A stretch of 64,000 bases of DNA. Source: Sipunculus nudus (Eukaryota; Annelida; Sipuncula; Golfingiida; Sipunculidae). Positions 23,061 to 36,089 of the stretch are shown in pieces (the first letter of the stretch is position 1; every line of letters begins with the position of its first letter). Below the pieces are notes generated by a model. It searched no databases, was not told the DNA's origin, and saw only the letters and a program-made list of their open reading frames with translations. The position numbers were made by a program, and so were the translations under genes. The stretch lies in assembly GCA_026874595.1 (NCBI GenBank), contig CM049317.1:12158382-12222381 (forward strand), read 5' to 3'.

Positions 23061-24624
23061 ATTTGGCGCGTCTGAATTTTTGCGCTTTTTTCATTTTACA
23101 GTATAAGCGCAGTTCGAATTTTCGAGCAAATCAGTATGTATGGGGATCTCAATTTGTATCATATTATTAAAATATTCCATCGATTATATAAAAGAGAGGT
23201 TTGTAACGCAACCCACTTCCTAATAAAGAGCTTCGGGTGACTGCGTTAATGCGGGATAGTGAGTACCGTAATTTCACGGGGTAAACAATAAGTAATTACC
23301 AGGACTAACCACAATTGATGATGCAATCGTACTGCACCCAGATACGCTGCCTGACATCTGAGTGAGTTGTGAAATTGTTAAGCTACAACAACAGTGTATA
23401 ATAACTAGAAGCACCTCGCTATGTGTGAACAACAAAAGAAACCCTGCCGGCTCTCAGTGGTACTTCAAAAACATTTAAAGGTGGGTTCTAAAGGTTTTCA
23501 TAGGTTATTTGTTTCACCGTTGTTTCTATAAATCTCTATAAATGGGATCGGATTTCAGCTGCGATGAAATCTTATAACGAGCAACATGACTACTCTTACA
23601 TAAATAAAAACAATATAAATAAAAGAAAACACTCTTACATCCTGGTTGAAGAAGCCTCAACTCAAGCGACCGCGCACGGAGGGATTACCAGACCCACATT
23701 ACTGTGGGTCAGGAGAGAACTCTGCAGTCTTCCAAGCAGCAAACGATCTATATGACACAGGATCGTCTATTCAATTCGCCATTACTCTTAACTTGTAAAT
23801 AAATATATAAGTAATAAAGTCATCTACACGGGCATGTCTGGGGTGTTCGAAATAACGCGTGTTCTTAAATCACGCCCCCGTAAAAAGCGGGAAAATAAAA
23901 ACCCCGCTAACAAAACCACTTCCACAGTATTCTCTTTTACAGTAATATCTCTAATCGGATTTTTCATTTTTCATTCTGGAGTCGAATCTGAAAAATATAT
24001 CTTTTTTGGGACATATATCCAAAACTATAACCTTAACTGCATAAAATTTAACTTATTTTTCTTTCTCTGATTCCTCTCTGGTGATGTCATCTGGCCTCAA
24101 TCTTGTGTCACTTTGTCAGTGACAAAGTGGATGTCTATATAAATTTTACACAACACCCAATTAAGCTGTTGAGCATATTGTGTTGTGAGATGATGCAAGA
24201 AATATCCATAGCAAATGGTAATTCTTACATATAGACCAGCAAAATATCTAATTTGGTAAGTCAGCACTAAGGTGTCAGTTTATTGTCAAAATAATAAACG
24301 AAATAACGGAGTATCCACTGTAATAGAACAAAAAATCATTTGCCTGCAATTTGGCAGGCAGGGTGCCGGCAAGGTCAGTGGCTAAACAGGCGGTCTCCCA
24401 ATCCTTTCCTTCTCCTAGAGGTTATCAAAACTCTAAGTAGCCATGATTCATTTTTCTTCGACTATTCTTATCTCATACACAATACTTCATTTGATAATAT
24501 TTACTTGCAAAAGAGAGATCATTGTGGTTAGAATAAACGGAATGGTTTCATACCCGGGAGAAAATCGAAAAGCGTCCATTTTATTAATAATATTTAATTA
24601 TTTTTTAAAGTTGATATTCAAACT

Positions 24625-25143
24625 TTGATAAACGATAAACTTGCGTCGATACAAGACGACAGTGGTTTGCAGATAATTTGGGGTGGTGACTTCAATGTCT
24701 GTTTCACGGATATGGATGCAAAAGGAGGAAGTTTCAGACCTAAAGCTAAGACAATCAGAATGGTAAAACAGATTATGTATGAAAAAGAATTGAAGGATCC
24801 AGATACCAGCCAGTTTACGTGGAGATATAAAACACCCTTAATTCAACGCAGACTAAATATGATATTAGTATCTACTGAATTAAATGCACATGTTAAACAT
24901 AAAAAGATATTGCCAGCAATGTTGACAGATCATTCAGCATTTATATGTACTGTTGAGACTGTTTTCAAAACAAGTCATGGTCCATCCCATTGGAAATTAA
25001 ATACCTCATTGTTGAACGACCAAGAGTACAATATTTTAATTAGGGAAAACGTTAAAAAGTTGCGAGACAACGATAAAGACACCATGGATGAAATGACCTG
25101 GTGGGAATATTTAAAAATAAAAAATAAGAGAAATTACAATTAA
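24625..25143 (+). pseudogene. LINE apurinic-like endonuclease fragment
   Basis: It contains IIWGGDFN, the RRLNMILVS counterpart of the usual R-I-D-x-x-L-x-S motif with the Asp changed to Asn, and LTDHSAF corresponding to the catalytic S/T-D-H motif. GPSHWKLNTSLLND follows, as in L1-like elements. The domain's N-terminal half is absent, so the fragment cannot be active. Confidence 0.85.
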
Positions 25144-25456
25144 GTATTCTGAGAAAAAAACAAAAACCAGCAAGGAAGAAATTAGAGAGCCTTGAACAAA
25201 ATGCCGCACAAGCAGAAAATAACTTATCAAATGATATACCTCTTAGTCTGGTACAATATGAACATCGCCAACTGGAGCATGAACAATTTTATAAAGCATA
25301 TGTGAAAGGATTAATAGTGAGATCCAGAGTCAAGTGGCATGAGGAGGGTGAACGCAGTACAAAGTATTTTATGAATATTGAAAAGAAAAAGAAAATAAAA
25401 TCTACTATAAGAAAATTGATAATAAATAGACAGGAAGTCCACGAGCCAGTGATATC

Positions 25457-25846
25457 ATGAAATCAGTTAAGGAATATCATCAAGAAAAATATAAGAGAAA
25501 AATATGTGTAGAAGAAAACGAATGTTTACAATTTTTAGATAATATAAAAGTTCCGACAATACCTGGAAACGAGGTAGATCAATGTGAAAGTGAAATTACT
25601 AAGGATGAATTTAAAAATGCGTTAAAAAATATGAAGAATAACAAAACACCTGGTTATGAAGGATTACCAAAAGAATTTAACATAATCTTTTTTGATATCT
25701 TGATTGATGCCCTTTTAAATTGTTTTAATCAAAGTTTTACTAAGGGGTCTCTTACAATTAGCCAAACACAAGCAATAGTAACACTAATTGAAAACCTGGA
25801 AAAGACAATAGGATACTTTCATCCTGGAGACCTATCAGTTTATTGA
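25457..25846 (+). pseudogene. LINE reverse transcriptase N-terminal fragment
   Basis: It shows ITKDEFKNALKNMKNNKTPG, the conserved fingers motif of L1-type RTs. A frameshift follows, after which the expected RPISLLNVD is readable near 25830. Farther on, IIYAIDFAAAFDSI (motif A) lies near 26010-26055, and motif C reads YADN instead of YADD near 26320-26335. Confidence 0.85.
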
Positions 25847-28210
25847 ACGTTGACTTAAAAATATTAAGCAAAGTTTTGGCAGAGAGATTAAAAAATGTTT
25901 ACCGATACTAACAGCTGAAGACCAAAGTTCTTTTGTGAAAGTTAGGAGGATTTCTGATACAAACTTATTAGAGATATATTAGATTTTTGTCGTCTGTAAA
26001 AGAAAAGGGCTATTATTTACGCAATAGATTTTGCAGCAGCTTTTGATAGTATTGATCATGTATTTCTATTCACTGCTTTAAAGAAATTTAATTTTTGGGG
26101 AACATTCTTACGATGTAATAATGTATTGCAAAATAATTTGGAAAGTTGTGTAATGAACAATGGGTAAAGCGTTGCGTATTTTAATTTGGAACGAGGAACA
26201 AGACAAGGAGATCCATTGGCCCCATATCTTTTATATTGGTGATTGAAATGTAAGCAATAATGATTCGCTAAACTAGTAAGGTAAAAGGTATAAGTATAAA
26301 CGGTTCTGAAATAAAGCAATGCATGTATGCAGACAACACAACCTTTTTTCCAAGGGATTCACAATCTATGAAAGAGGTTAGGTTAATTTTTAAACAATTT
26401 GAGAAGATTTCATCTCTCGAAATAAATTACAACAAATGTGTAGCTGCCTTGCTTGGTACTAGCACGGATATTCCGGCTAGTTGACCCATATATCGGCAGG
26501 TGAAGACGACATTCAATGGGTCAACTTACGTAAAAATGCAATTTAAATTTAAGGGATTTATTATACATATGAAACTAAACTTTCTAATACTTTTGATAGG
26601 ATTCACAATAAAATGGAAGTCCTTTTTAACATCTTGAAACAAAGAGCATTGACAATATACGTGAAAAATACAATAGTTAAAGCTTTAGGTATTTCGAAAT
26701 AACTGTATGATTCATATGTACTAGAACCTTCATCAAGCTTTGTTAAGAAAATTAAAAGCTGTATTTCAGACTTTATATGGTATGGAAGAAAGCCGAAAAT
26801 TAAATATGAGGTTCTTTTAAACGACAGAGACGTAGGGGGCATTAGATTGCCAGATATAAGTACTATTATAGAAACACAAAGAATAATGTGAGTTGTTAAA
26901 ATGAAGATATTGAAATACCGAATCACTTCTTAAGAAGTGTGGTAGGAGTGTCAAATATATCAGTTTATTTTGACATTAGTTGTATAAAAAGAACTGTATC
27001 AAAGTTCCAACAGCACTGCTTACTGGAATGGTCAAATTTTACCTCTGTAGAACCTATTAATTTAGAGACCATATTAAAACAACAGCTGTGGAATAATAAA
27101 TATATATTGCTAGGAGGAAGATCGGTATATATTTAATATTTAGATGATATAGGCATCAGATATATATACCATATATTACATGATGATGTTCGGAAAAGAG
27201 AAATTTCACAGATGATTCCCGTTAGTGCTGTTTATTTTTCTTACTTTATTCACTGGAGAGGGTTACAGGAGGCGGTTCCACGGAACTGGAGAGATATTAT
27301 TAAAACAGGCTTGTCTAATGATGATATATTACCTGACGAAATAATACCTATGGGGATATATTAATTAATCTAGAGAAACTAAATTTTAAACCAGTGTATA
27401 ATCGATCAATCATGAAAAAAATAGAAGAACGTAAGGTAGGAGAAAAAGAAAGAGAATCAGATAAATATGTTGAAAAATGGGGGAAAATACTCTCCATTTT
27501 AAATACCAGATGTTAAATCTGAGGATTGTCGTTTGAATTGTCTTCGTGTTAAATGATTTTGTATATGATTATGATATTTTGTATTGAACCATATTTAGTT
27601 CACTTTGAGTTCAATTAAATATGGGAGTTGATGATGAAAGAGAACAAAACATGGAATATCAAAAAAGAAACATTCTGAGGCGTTCCCAGAGGGAAAAAAA
27701 GTATTTCAAACATATTTCAAACACTCTTCGAAATTCTCTGTGAATTCTCCTGCTTTAAACTTGCTTAACAGTTATTAGCGTCGATAAAACCATTCTGTGA
27801 ATGTGAGAACCTGAACGATATAGTGCCTTTGTTTTTACTTTTTGAACATCTGATTGACAATAAATGTGTGCATGTAATTAAAATGAGTAAAGATAATAAG
27901 ATTAAACATTTCTCATCAGTAGAGAATTCGAATCTGTACTGTTAACTCATAAAATATGTTATTTCTCGTAAAATATATTGTATGTTATTATTTAAACGAG
28001 GCGTACGTTACAATACAAAATGAAATATACTTATCTTCAACTCATAACCAGTATGGCCCCATTGAAACGAAGTGGCTCCGGGGTTGCTGTTAGGACCTGA
28101 GCAGTCCGTACACTGAAGAAACAAAAGTCTTTAAACGAAGTCCATAGTGTGCATTCTCCCAATAACGGTACTCCGAGAGATAAACCCAGGCCTGGTGATC
28201 GTTCAACAGC

Positions 28211-28435
28211 TCATCGTGCAACCCGTCTGTAACTGGTGAGTTTCGGGCTTTTATAACGTTTAGTATCACCACCCGAGAACGGTGTGTATTGTCTGTCTTT
28301 ATTTGAAACGGGTTTTGTTTCTTTCTCAACTGGAATAATAAAAGTTCTGTGTTCTTCTATGACTGTCACCTTATTGTCCGTGTTAATTGAAAGCGTCTTC
28401 TGTGGTCCACTTGTTTTATTCCCGCGGCGTTCCAT
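28211..28435 (-). CDS. Unrecognised coding-like ORF
   Basis: This 74-codon frame starts at ATG (MERRGNKTSGPQKT) and is polar and basic, with plausible codon use. The overlapping frame at 28090-28329 also looks coding-like, suggesting a frameshifted remnant. The local sequence is richer in GC and CpG than its surroundings. No family or splice structure is recognised. Confidence 0.25.
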   Translation of the reverse strand: MERRGNKTSGPQKTLSINTDNKVTVIEEHRTFIIPVEKETKPVSNKDRQYTPFSGGDTKRYKSPKLTSYRRVAR

Positions 28436-29041
28436 GATGACGATACGGATCAGTGCGTCTCAATCACCGGTCGTTCTGCCCTTGTACCACAACTATCTGG
28501 TAATGACCCTGCACTTGTATACAAGCACCATAACACCTTCCATTCTCACTCTTCCATCATTTTAGCTGTTTTGATGTGTTTATTTCGACACTTTTGATAT
28601 CAATGATAAAAATGATATTATGTTTTTAAATTTGTGTGCTGAAAAGAGCTTTATTAAATTTATTATAAATTTGGTTAAGCGTTTGAATTAAAAAAGAAAC
28701 GAGAGTCATTTTATTAGTTTTTCTTGTAATAAGATTAAGACTTCGCGAATTATTTTTACGAAACTTGTTAAATATTGCTGGATATAATTTGTCCCAGTCA
28801 AAACGTTTCCGTCTTTATTCTATGTTTGCTAATATGTTCTTTCTAATCGGCATCGTTTCGCTCTGTTTGCTCTGTTTGATCAGGAGGAAAAAAAACAACA
28901 CGTTGAAAGAAGTCAAACCCGTTAACTGGTTCATTTAATTGGTTTTCTGTTTAGACGGTCTAAGGCCAATGTTATTTTCAAATATGAGTAACAAACATTA
29001 ATTATTTATATAGATTTATAAATAGCAATGCTGGTTCATTG

Positions 29042-29259
29042 TATATAGATGGAAAAGGTATACACAGAAAAGTTGGATTACTGACGGTAGGAATCAAACC
29101 AACGATCTTTCTATTTCCGGTCGGCGGCCATGACCTTAACCCTACTCTGGCCTAGCTAAGTGGTTAAGGCCAACGACCAAAAAAATCGGAAGATCGTGGG
29201 TTCGATTCCCAACGTCAGTGAACTGACTTTTCTGTGTATACCGTTTCCGTCTATATATC
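29042..29259. mobile_element. Head-to-head tRNA-like fold-back element (SINE dimer)
   Basis: Two arms of about 105 bp are inverted copies of each other; their outer ends share ctatatag/ctatatat, tatacacagaaaagt and the complement of gacgtcagt. The plus-strand arm has a box A-like TAGCTAAGTGG (29153-29163) and a perfect box B GGTTCGATTCC (29199-29209). The left arm has matching but degraded boxes on the minus strand. It is best read as a fold-back pair of a tRNA-derived SINE and not as a tRNA gene, since no proper acceptor stem forms. Confidence 0.75.
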
Positions 29260-30702
29260 ATATTTATCATATATATATGTGTGTGTGTAAATAAATATAT
29301 TTACATTTATATATATACTAGAACCTTCGAATTACGGAGAAAGTTCTTTGAGCTATTGTGATCATTCTCTGTCCATCTTCCATCCGTTAATAAAGCACGA
29401 ATCTTTATCACTAGACCTGGAATTTCCTAACTTACCATCGAGAGAAGTCCATAACAAAATCTCCCTGGGCACTTGAAATTAGGTTATTGCAAACTATATT
29501 TTCTGGGCTATGGGGTTTGTAATTATCCCCAACTAGCCGCATAATTGAAAACTTGATACAAAACCTTCTTTATCTTAATAATTAATGCACATTGCCATGA
29601 ATCTTGCCTGGGAACGGGATACTGATCATGACTATTTATAGTAGTTTTTGATGACTGGTGGGGCCACCTTAATTGCTTTCACGACTTTCCTTGCACAATT
29701 TTCCTTTTTATTTACATTCTCAAATTACAGCAAGGTGTCAGTTCTCAGCTGTGGTTTCATGTAATGTTCTGAAAGCTCATGTGTATTGATCATGACTAGT
29801 TTTATCATTTTCCAAAGATTTCCATAACTGTTTAAGGAGAGAAAATTCTTTTCTTCGCGTTACACATACCGATTACTTTGGTCATTTTCTCGGAAGAGTT
29901 AGAAAGACTGATGACCTTTATCATGATCTCCAAGGTCAAATCAGCTGAGTTATAGTTTATTATTTTTTTTTTTTTTGGATATCTAATGATCATGATTATT
30001 TCTATTTTGTCTCCGGTGTAGATAAAAAATTTGTTAACTTGATATGATATTGATCTTATTATACTCTTGTACAATCTATATAGACCAGTCATGAGTGGAT
30101 TAAGTCTGAAAATTTGTGACCTCTGACTTACGAAAGAACCCTGTCGAATGTGATGTCAGAGAGTCAAAGCTCAAGATCACATCTGAAGTTTATCTCGACA
30201 GGGCTTTCAAATGATAAAATTCCTGTTGTGAATGTTCGGCTCAAATGGCTTGTTGGTCAGCTGAGCGTGACCCGTGGATTACTTGTTTTTAATGAAACGA
30301 CATATAGTAAAACTGAAGACTTTAGTATATATCTTCATGCGTATAGAAAAAAATGATTATAATACCAATGGCTGTAACGTGATGTTTTTGAAAACTAAGA
30401 TTCCTGTCAAAACAACAGCTGCAAACTATCAGCTGTAATCCATAAAATGAATGTGAAATAATACCTTCCGTGTAATATTCAAAATTAGCTACAGATCGTT
30501 TACTCATACGTAGGCCATGCTAAAATACTGCTTAATAACTGAAGCATTAATTATGTTAGTTAAACTGATAATTGTCAAATATAATTACATATGTTAAACA
30601 AACATCAGTAGTTGTAACTACTTCAAGCTGCATACTCGTAATTGCTTATGAAACCTATAATGATTCATAACACGTGATATACACTCCTTTATATTTATGA
30701 AT

Positions 30703-30724
30703 ATATATATATATATATATATAT
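30703..30724. repeat. (AT)n microsatellite
   Basis: About 11 AT units. Confidence 0.85.
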
Positions 30725-31416
30725 TAGATATATAATTTGATATATGATTTTAATGTCTGGTTATCTTTGATAAAAGAAAAGTTCATATATGCTTAAGTTA
30801 CATTGCAGTTTTCAGTGATCATCATCTATACCTAGAACACGAGTCACCAATAAAAAAATACACTAATGACGCAAGATTAAACAGAGACGAGAGAATTAAT
30901 CTGAAGGGTGAGTCGTACAAACATAGATTGACATAGAACCTGGTAGCAGAAAATATCTCACAGTCATTTAACCGTATCCATAGAACAACGGCATTGCCAT
31001 ATTACAATTAATTACATATTAATTTTTTTATTACTTGATTTATATTCATAGGTTTTTCTATAATTTTCAAAGTCAGATGTTTATATGTTAAATTAATCAT
31101 TATAATGAGGTTGTGTTATGTGAATGAAAGGAATGTTATATTGAGCAAATGAAGTATATCTAAAATCATTTGTGCGATTTTTTTCAACAGTTGATATACC
31201 ACATTGTCCTCTTCGTTGAATTTATTCTTCACCTCATATGTCATGTGTCACCGGTAACTTTCCCTTGGGAAAGAAAAGAAAAATAACATTCACAGATAAT
31301 CGTATGTTGTTCTTAAACAGCTTGATTAACTGACGGATTTATGACGCTTCCTATTATCTCAGTTTTAATGCCTATTAAAAATTAATAATTTTAGTAATGT
31401 TACATTGTTAATAATA

Positions 31417-33737
31417 CTATAGTCCGTTCCATCAACCGTGAAACACTGTTTTTTCGTGATCATTTTTAAAAGAATTGAGAACGAACAGAGATTTTTGGTA
31501 CAGAGATAATTGAGAACGTGACCTAATTTTCTGACAGGAAAAATGCAACATACCCGAGATGAATAGCCTGTAATGAACAAAAATCAAAATCCAAGAGAAA
31601 CTCACGGGCTGTTTACGACATTTTGTGCATGGTCAACTGACAAGATTCTGCCTCGCACGTGCGTGACGTCATAAGCGGTGTTCCATTTTGCAGGAGATAG
31701 AATCCCCCTGTCTGGCGATGTGAGGTGGTCAAACAATAATAGCAGCTAGCACGTTACATGTATGTAGCACCTGTTATATCATATCATTGTACATGAATGA
31801 TGAATGGCACCCCTGCTCTCTCCCTACGATACGCTGTTTAAGAGTCATAGGAGATTCTTTTAAGTTTTTTATTTCAACCACCACCACCCATAATTTAAAC
31901 ATCGATGGAAGATTACTATCCTTATGTACTTATCAGTGATTACAAGCAGTGTGAATAACATTCATAATATTAATGGTTAAAACGGCAAAACTTGGTTACA
32001 CGTTTGAGTCCTATAAATTTTCTCCAGGCGCATCCTCATGCACCATCAACTTTTTCATTGTATCACTGGCGGCTCTCTGAGCGGAGGTCACACAGTCCAT
32101 TCAATCCAATGTCAATTTCAAGCTCCGCAAAGGTTAAAATTGATAATTTTAGTGAACTCTTGTTTTTGTTAATTATATATAAACAATTCCTCAGTGACAG
32201 TCATATGAATACATTACCTTTCCTGGCCAAGTTAACATAAATGCTTCTGTCACAAGCACATTATTTTTGATTAGCCTTGCGTTGGTTTGTTTTGTACGAT
32301 TTTCCATGGAAATGGAAATTCTGGTGTTGCTAAAGGCCTAATGAATTTCTTGGTAATACCAGAAACATATATTCATTATCACTTCCTTTTTAAAATGACG
32401 TATGTATGCAGTGATTATGTCCACATACCAATTAAATGTTATTTCTGAAAACATGATTTTATTTCTGCCTCAATTTAGGCATAATCTACGGGCGAGAATA
32501 AACATTATAATTAATGTGTTGCGTGATCCCAACCTTTAAATGGGATCGTCTGTATCGCACTGCAAGTACGCCCGGAACGGTCAGAAGTTGGAGAATATTC
32601 CGACCAGTTCATTATAAGTGGGGCGGCAAGAAGCCAGTATATGGGTAAGGCTACTGTAAATGACCACAGGCCCTTACAAATTGTCCTCAACCTTTTAACT
32701 CCAACAGTATTCAATCTAGCTGGAAAATCCTACATGATGATATGTAATTTTTGTATGTGGTAAAATTATTTGTTCATCTGCTAAGGCAAAGAATAATAAG
32801 AAAAACAGTGATTTTACCTATTTACTGGGTGTCCCCATTTGAAAATATAATGTTTCCATGTGATCTACAGGTACATATTTAATTTTACTGATTATTCATT
32901 TCTAGATATAATAATTAATGTAACCCATCAGAGAATTTTACGGAATTAGTAATTTAGTGAATTCAATACCATGACAATAAAACGGGCGATAGCTTTTCAT
33001 TTTCTTAATTTGCAATCCTTGCTTTGTTACCCACAGTTTGTGCTACCATGTAGCCATGATGCTACATCGCCTCTCATGACAGAGTACTGCGCGCGTGTAT
33101 AACAAGTTGACAAAATATATTATAGCTCATCTTAGAACAGGATTCCCGGCAGTGCAAAACACTTTTACCTCAGGCTCTGGTAACAATGATGAATAATGTT
33201 CTTCAGACACATATGATACGTGGATAAAAATAAGCAATATAAATTGCGTTAGTTTTGGATAATTATGCCTTTTATGTCGGATGTATATAATGACAAGTTC
33301 GACCACAGGCTACATGAATGAAACTGCCTGCCTGGCCATGACCAGGGCGCTGTGTACTATATTAAAAGACGGGCAGTATACAGTATAAGATATCGGTGCC
33401 TAGCTGGATCTACTGAACACGGTGACACCTGCTGACCTCTTCATAATGTGTATTCAGGAAATTTCACGCGACGACCGTGACGTCACGGTCACGTCATTCC
33501 ATTATGACGGCAAAGATTTCATATACAACGCCGTTCAGTTTGGCCAAGTTAGCTATGCACTTATTACATAAAGTAAACAACACCTCAGCGTCGTGATGTA
33601 AGTTGTTTTTAATACATTATCACTGACTTCATATAAGATTAGGTCGTTTTCTAGGCATTCACCTTATCTCTAAAAACACAAGGTAGAAAAGAAAACGTGA
33701 AAAAACAGTGTTTCATGGTTGGTGGAACGGACTATAG
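31417..33737. mobile_element. TA-flanked element with terminal inverted repeats, no transposase
   Basis: The ends CTATAGTCCGTTCCA at 31417 and TGGAACGGACTATAG at 33737 are inverted. The match extends about 40 bp (through GAAACACTGTTTTTTC) with two mismatches, then more weakly inward. The flanks are TA on both sides (31415-31416 and 33738-33739), fitting a TA target duplication. The 2.3 kb between has no recognisable transposase, so it is probably a non-autonomous element, with the superfamily unassigned. The short ORFs inside are not convincing. Confidence 0.75.
33473..33490. promoter_or_regulatory. 18-bp perfect palindrome containing TGACGTCA
   Basis: GACCGTGACGTCACGGTC is its own reverse complement and includes a full cAMP-response-element consensus. 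It lies inside the TIR element near its right end. Binding is not shown. Confidence 0.5.
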
Positions 33738-33778
33738 TATGGATATAGTTACTTTTGATGATGCAGGAAAAGTCTTAC

Positions 33779-33830
33779 TCTGTATGCTAAGACGTCGATG
33801 TGTCATCTCACGTTTTATTGTAACAAGTCT
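33779..33830 (-). CDS. Isolated 52-nt exon, homologous to the exon at 45625-45676
   Basis: The minus-strand acceptor is ttcag|AGA and the donor GTAAGA. It encodes RLVTIKREMTH plus a few residues and ends in phase 1, like the exon at 45.6 kb. It is about 70% identical to that exon, but the flanking introns do not match. It may be a paralogous gene piece or a distal exon of the same gene. Confidence 0.5.
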
Positions 33831-34332
33831 CTGAAGATACAAAAAATGTACATTTTAAATGAAAATTCAGAAGTTACCCAGGGAATTAAGCTCAGTGGAT
33901 AACAATACAGTTATTTCTCTCTAGTACTGGTTCTTGTAATGCTACGTCAATAAACTGTTCAGTTTAAACTTATTAATCAACATTTGAGTCATGAACTTCT
34001 GTTCAATTGGAAATTTTGCATACTTTATATTGCAAACAATATATATTACGAGGCGTGTATCCCAACTTCTATCTCGAACTCTGTTAGGGTTAATTCTCAT
34101 TCCCAGTTTTGGCATACAATAACTAAGATTCTAAAAAGCTGGGGTTATGAAATGTAAAACAAATATTCCTGATGACACTGTTGTTTCAATGACTCTTAAT
34201 AGTAAGAAGTTAACTGCAATTATTCACTTCTCATGAATCTCAAAGATCGTTCTCATATATTAACAAATATTATTGATCTATTAATAACTGAAATTTCAGA
34301 GTATAACAGAATAATAGCAACATTAACATTAA

Positions 34333-34337
<5 letters not shown>

Positions 34338-34384
<47 letters not shown>
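34338..34384. repeat. (AT)n microsatellite
   Basis: About 23 uninterrupted AT units. Confidence 0.95.
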
Positions 34385-34388
<4 letters not shown>

Positions 34389-35425
34389 GAACTTACTCCC
34401 TTTAAGCCAATGCTTGTCGAGCCTCTGTTACAGATAATAACATATCATGTATATTTTATATCTGATGATGGACTATCGCATTTATTCTAATTATCGATTC
34501 TATAACTTTAATTCAATTCTGGATTTTACTTTGATTAAGTGCAGCAACAATTAAGCTCTCACAATGTTTATTGCAGCCAATTTTGTTTTTATGAGAAGAA
34601 CAACTCTAGACAAGCCATGTCTTTTGGCAAGCGTTAAAAATTGATCTACGGAACAGACATGAAAATCGACGATTCTATATTTTTGTATTATTGTAAATTT
34701 TATTATTATTATAATAAAATAACTTAATATCAATATTGAGGTTTAGTTCAATAAGTGAATGGATTTTAACTTTGCTTATTGGATGCATTCAGAATAAATA
34801 ATCTTATTTCCTTTCCATATTGAATGTTGTGGTTTTATTAAATTTGTGACTGAGATCTCACATGTCTGGTACAAATGCAATGTAATATAGATCCCTTTGG
34901 TACAATTTGCATCGTATCAGCCAATTCCTTTTGAAACTGGTGGAACAATTCGGCGTACAATGTGCGAATTTTATTTTTTTTATTTCTTCATGGGTTATAT
35001 TCACAACACCAATGACGCTAAAAATCGTACTTAAACTGTACATTATCATTCAGAAATGTAAACCGATACACCTTTCCTTTATACACCATTTGAGTCCTCG
35101 GACGAGATTTACTGACAATTTTGAATGTAGAATATATATGTACATGCTTAAATATAGAAATTTTACAAGATAAACAGCTCAATGTAATTGAAGAATTTAA
35201 CATTAATTTATGTTTGTATTAATATTACATCAAACATCAGGAAACTCCTTCCTATCAAAATGATAAAATATACGCAAATCTTCTCTGATCATGTGTCTAT
35301 TTTTATTTTATTGAACATAAATTCAATTTTAGAAAATACTTGCTGCTGGACAATGATATAAATTAAACTTTTTCTTCATCAAAGATATATAAGAAAATCA
35401 TTCAGAGAATAAAGAGACGTATTAT

Positions 35426-35707
35426 ATGGCATTTCTTGCATTTGCAAACAAGATATGTCTGGCTCTAGCTGGATTATATACCGTCCAGCTGACGGCTGAT
35501 TCAAACTGGTGCGCTTGCTTTTATGAGTTAACCGTTAACTTACGATGTCGACTTGAACGATTTGAAATGAATCAAGAACCAATTATATATGAGACCACAT
35601 CAAAAAAGAAAAGCTCTGGTAAACGCCATAGCCAACCATATATATATATGGATGCCGCTTTGCTCACCTCGGTGAAAATGCAAAATCAAAGACACATGGT
35701 TCCTTAA
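35426..35707 (+). CDS. Possible secreted-protein first exon (unrecognised)
   Basis: It is an ATG frame beginning MAFLAFANKICLALAGLYTV, a plausible signal peptide, then a Cys-containing segment. A potential GTAAAC donor lies inside the frame near 35621. There is no recognisable domain and no partner exon on this strand. Chance remains likely. Confidence 0.22.
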   Translation: MAFLAFANKICLALAGLYTVQLTADSNWCACFYELTVNLRCRLERFEMNQEPIIYETTSKKKSSGKRHSQPYIYMDAALLTSVKMQNQRHMVP

Positions 35708-36089
35708 CGTGCGCAGTTAACAACAATATATTATAATGGTGTAATGAATATGTGAGGCTACATGTTAACCATGTTATATCCTACAAAGTCAGTACAAAGG
35801 ATAACGAATGCAACGGCCAGAAACTTCAATGTGTAGCATTACAAACAATACAAGTTCAAATAGGCCGCTTTATTTTGTCAGTTAAATACCATATACAAAA
35901 CGGAGTTTTTGTAAACATAATTCAAGAAATTTCTTGATTCTTACATGTATCTCTTTGGTTCAGTTATAACATACACTGGAAGGCAACGCAATAAAGTATT
36001 TTTTTATTATTTTCTGATTCGACTGGTAAGAATATAGATACATTAAAGGTAATATTATTGACTCGTGGGCCAAACATGAAAACTCTTAC

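Larger units (their letters stand above)
17575..24599. other. Intergenic stretch with SINE and small repeats
   Basis: No confident gene was found. The first 190 bp after the LTR (17575-17766) stay open in one plus frame and look mildly coding (FVKKLRQYPAADKPSVDEV), possibly a host exon into which the element inserted. Also present are a poly-G run (18615-18632), a SINE, microsatellites, a 74-bp tandem duplication, and perfect small hairpins at 23691-23710 and 24109-24129. Confidence 0.5.
24600..27530 (+). mobile_element. Decayed L1-like non-LTR retrotransposon (LINE)
   Basis: In plus-strand order: an endonuclease C-terminal half (24625-25143), a linker, RT fingers (25457-25846), RT palm fragments (about 25990-26345) and a C-terminal region with the WYGRKPKIKYEVLL and GGIRLPDI patterns typical of L1-type elements (about 26770-26900), ending near 27530. 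Stops and frameshifts are frequent. The endonuclease N-terminal part and any ORF1 are missing. 5' truncation is usual for LINEs. Confidence 0.85.
27531..31416. other. Intergenic stretch
   Basis: It holds the tRNA-like fold-back element (29042-29259), an AT microsatellite (30703-30724) and an unexplained coding-like block near 28090-28560. Otherwise nothing is recognised. Confidence 0.5.
33831..36089. other. Intergenic or intronic stretch
   Basis: It holds an AT microsatellite (34338-34384) and one possible signal-peptide ORF (35426-35707). Nothing else is supported. Confidence 0.45.

Noticed and set aside
29150-29225. A genuine tRNA gene
   Set aside because: Boxes A and B are good, but there is no proper acceptor stem and the unit is mirrored by an inverted copy, so a SINE-derived fold-back is the better reading.
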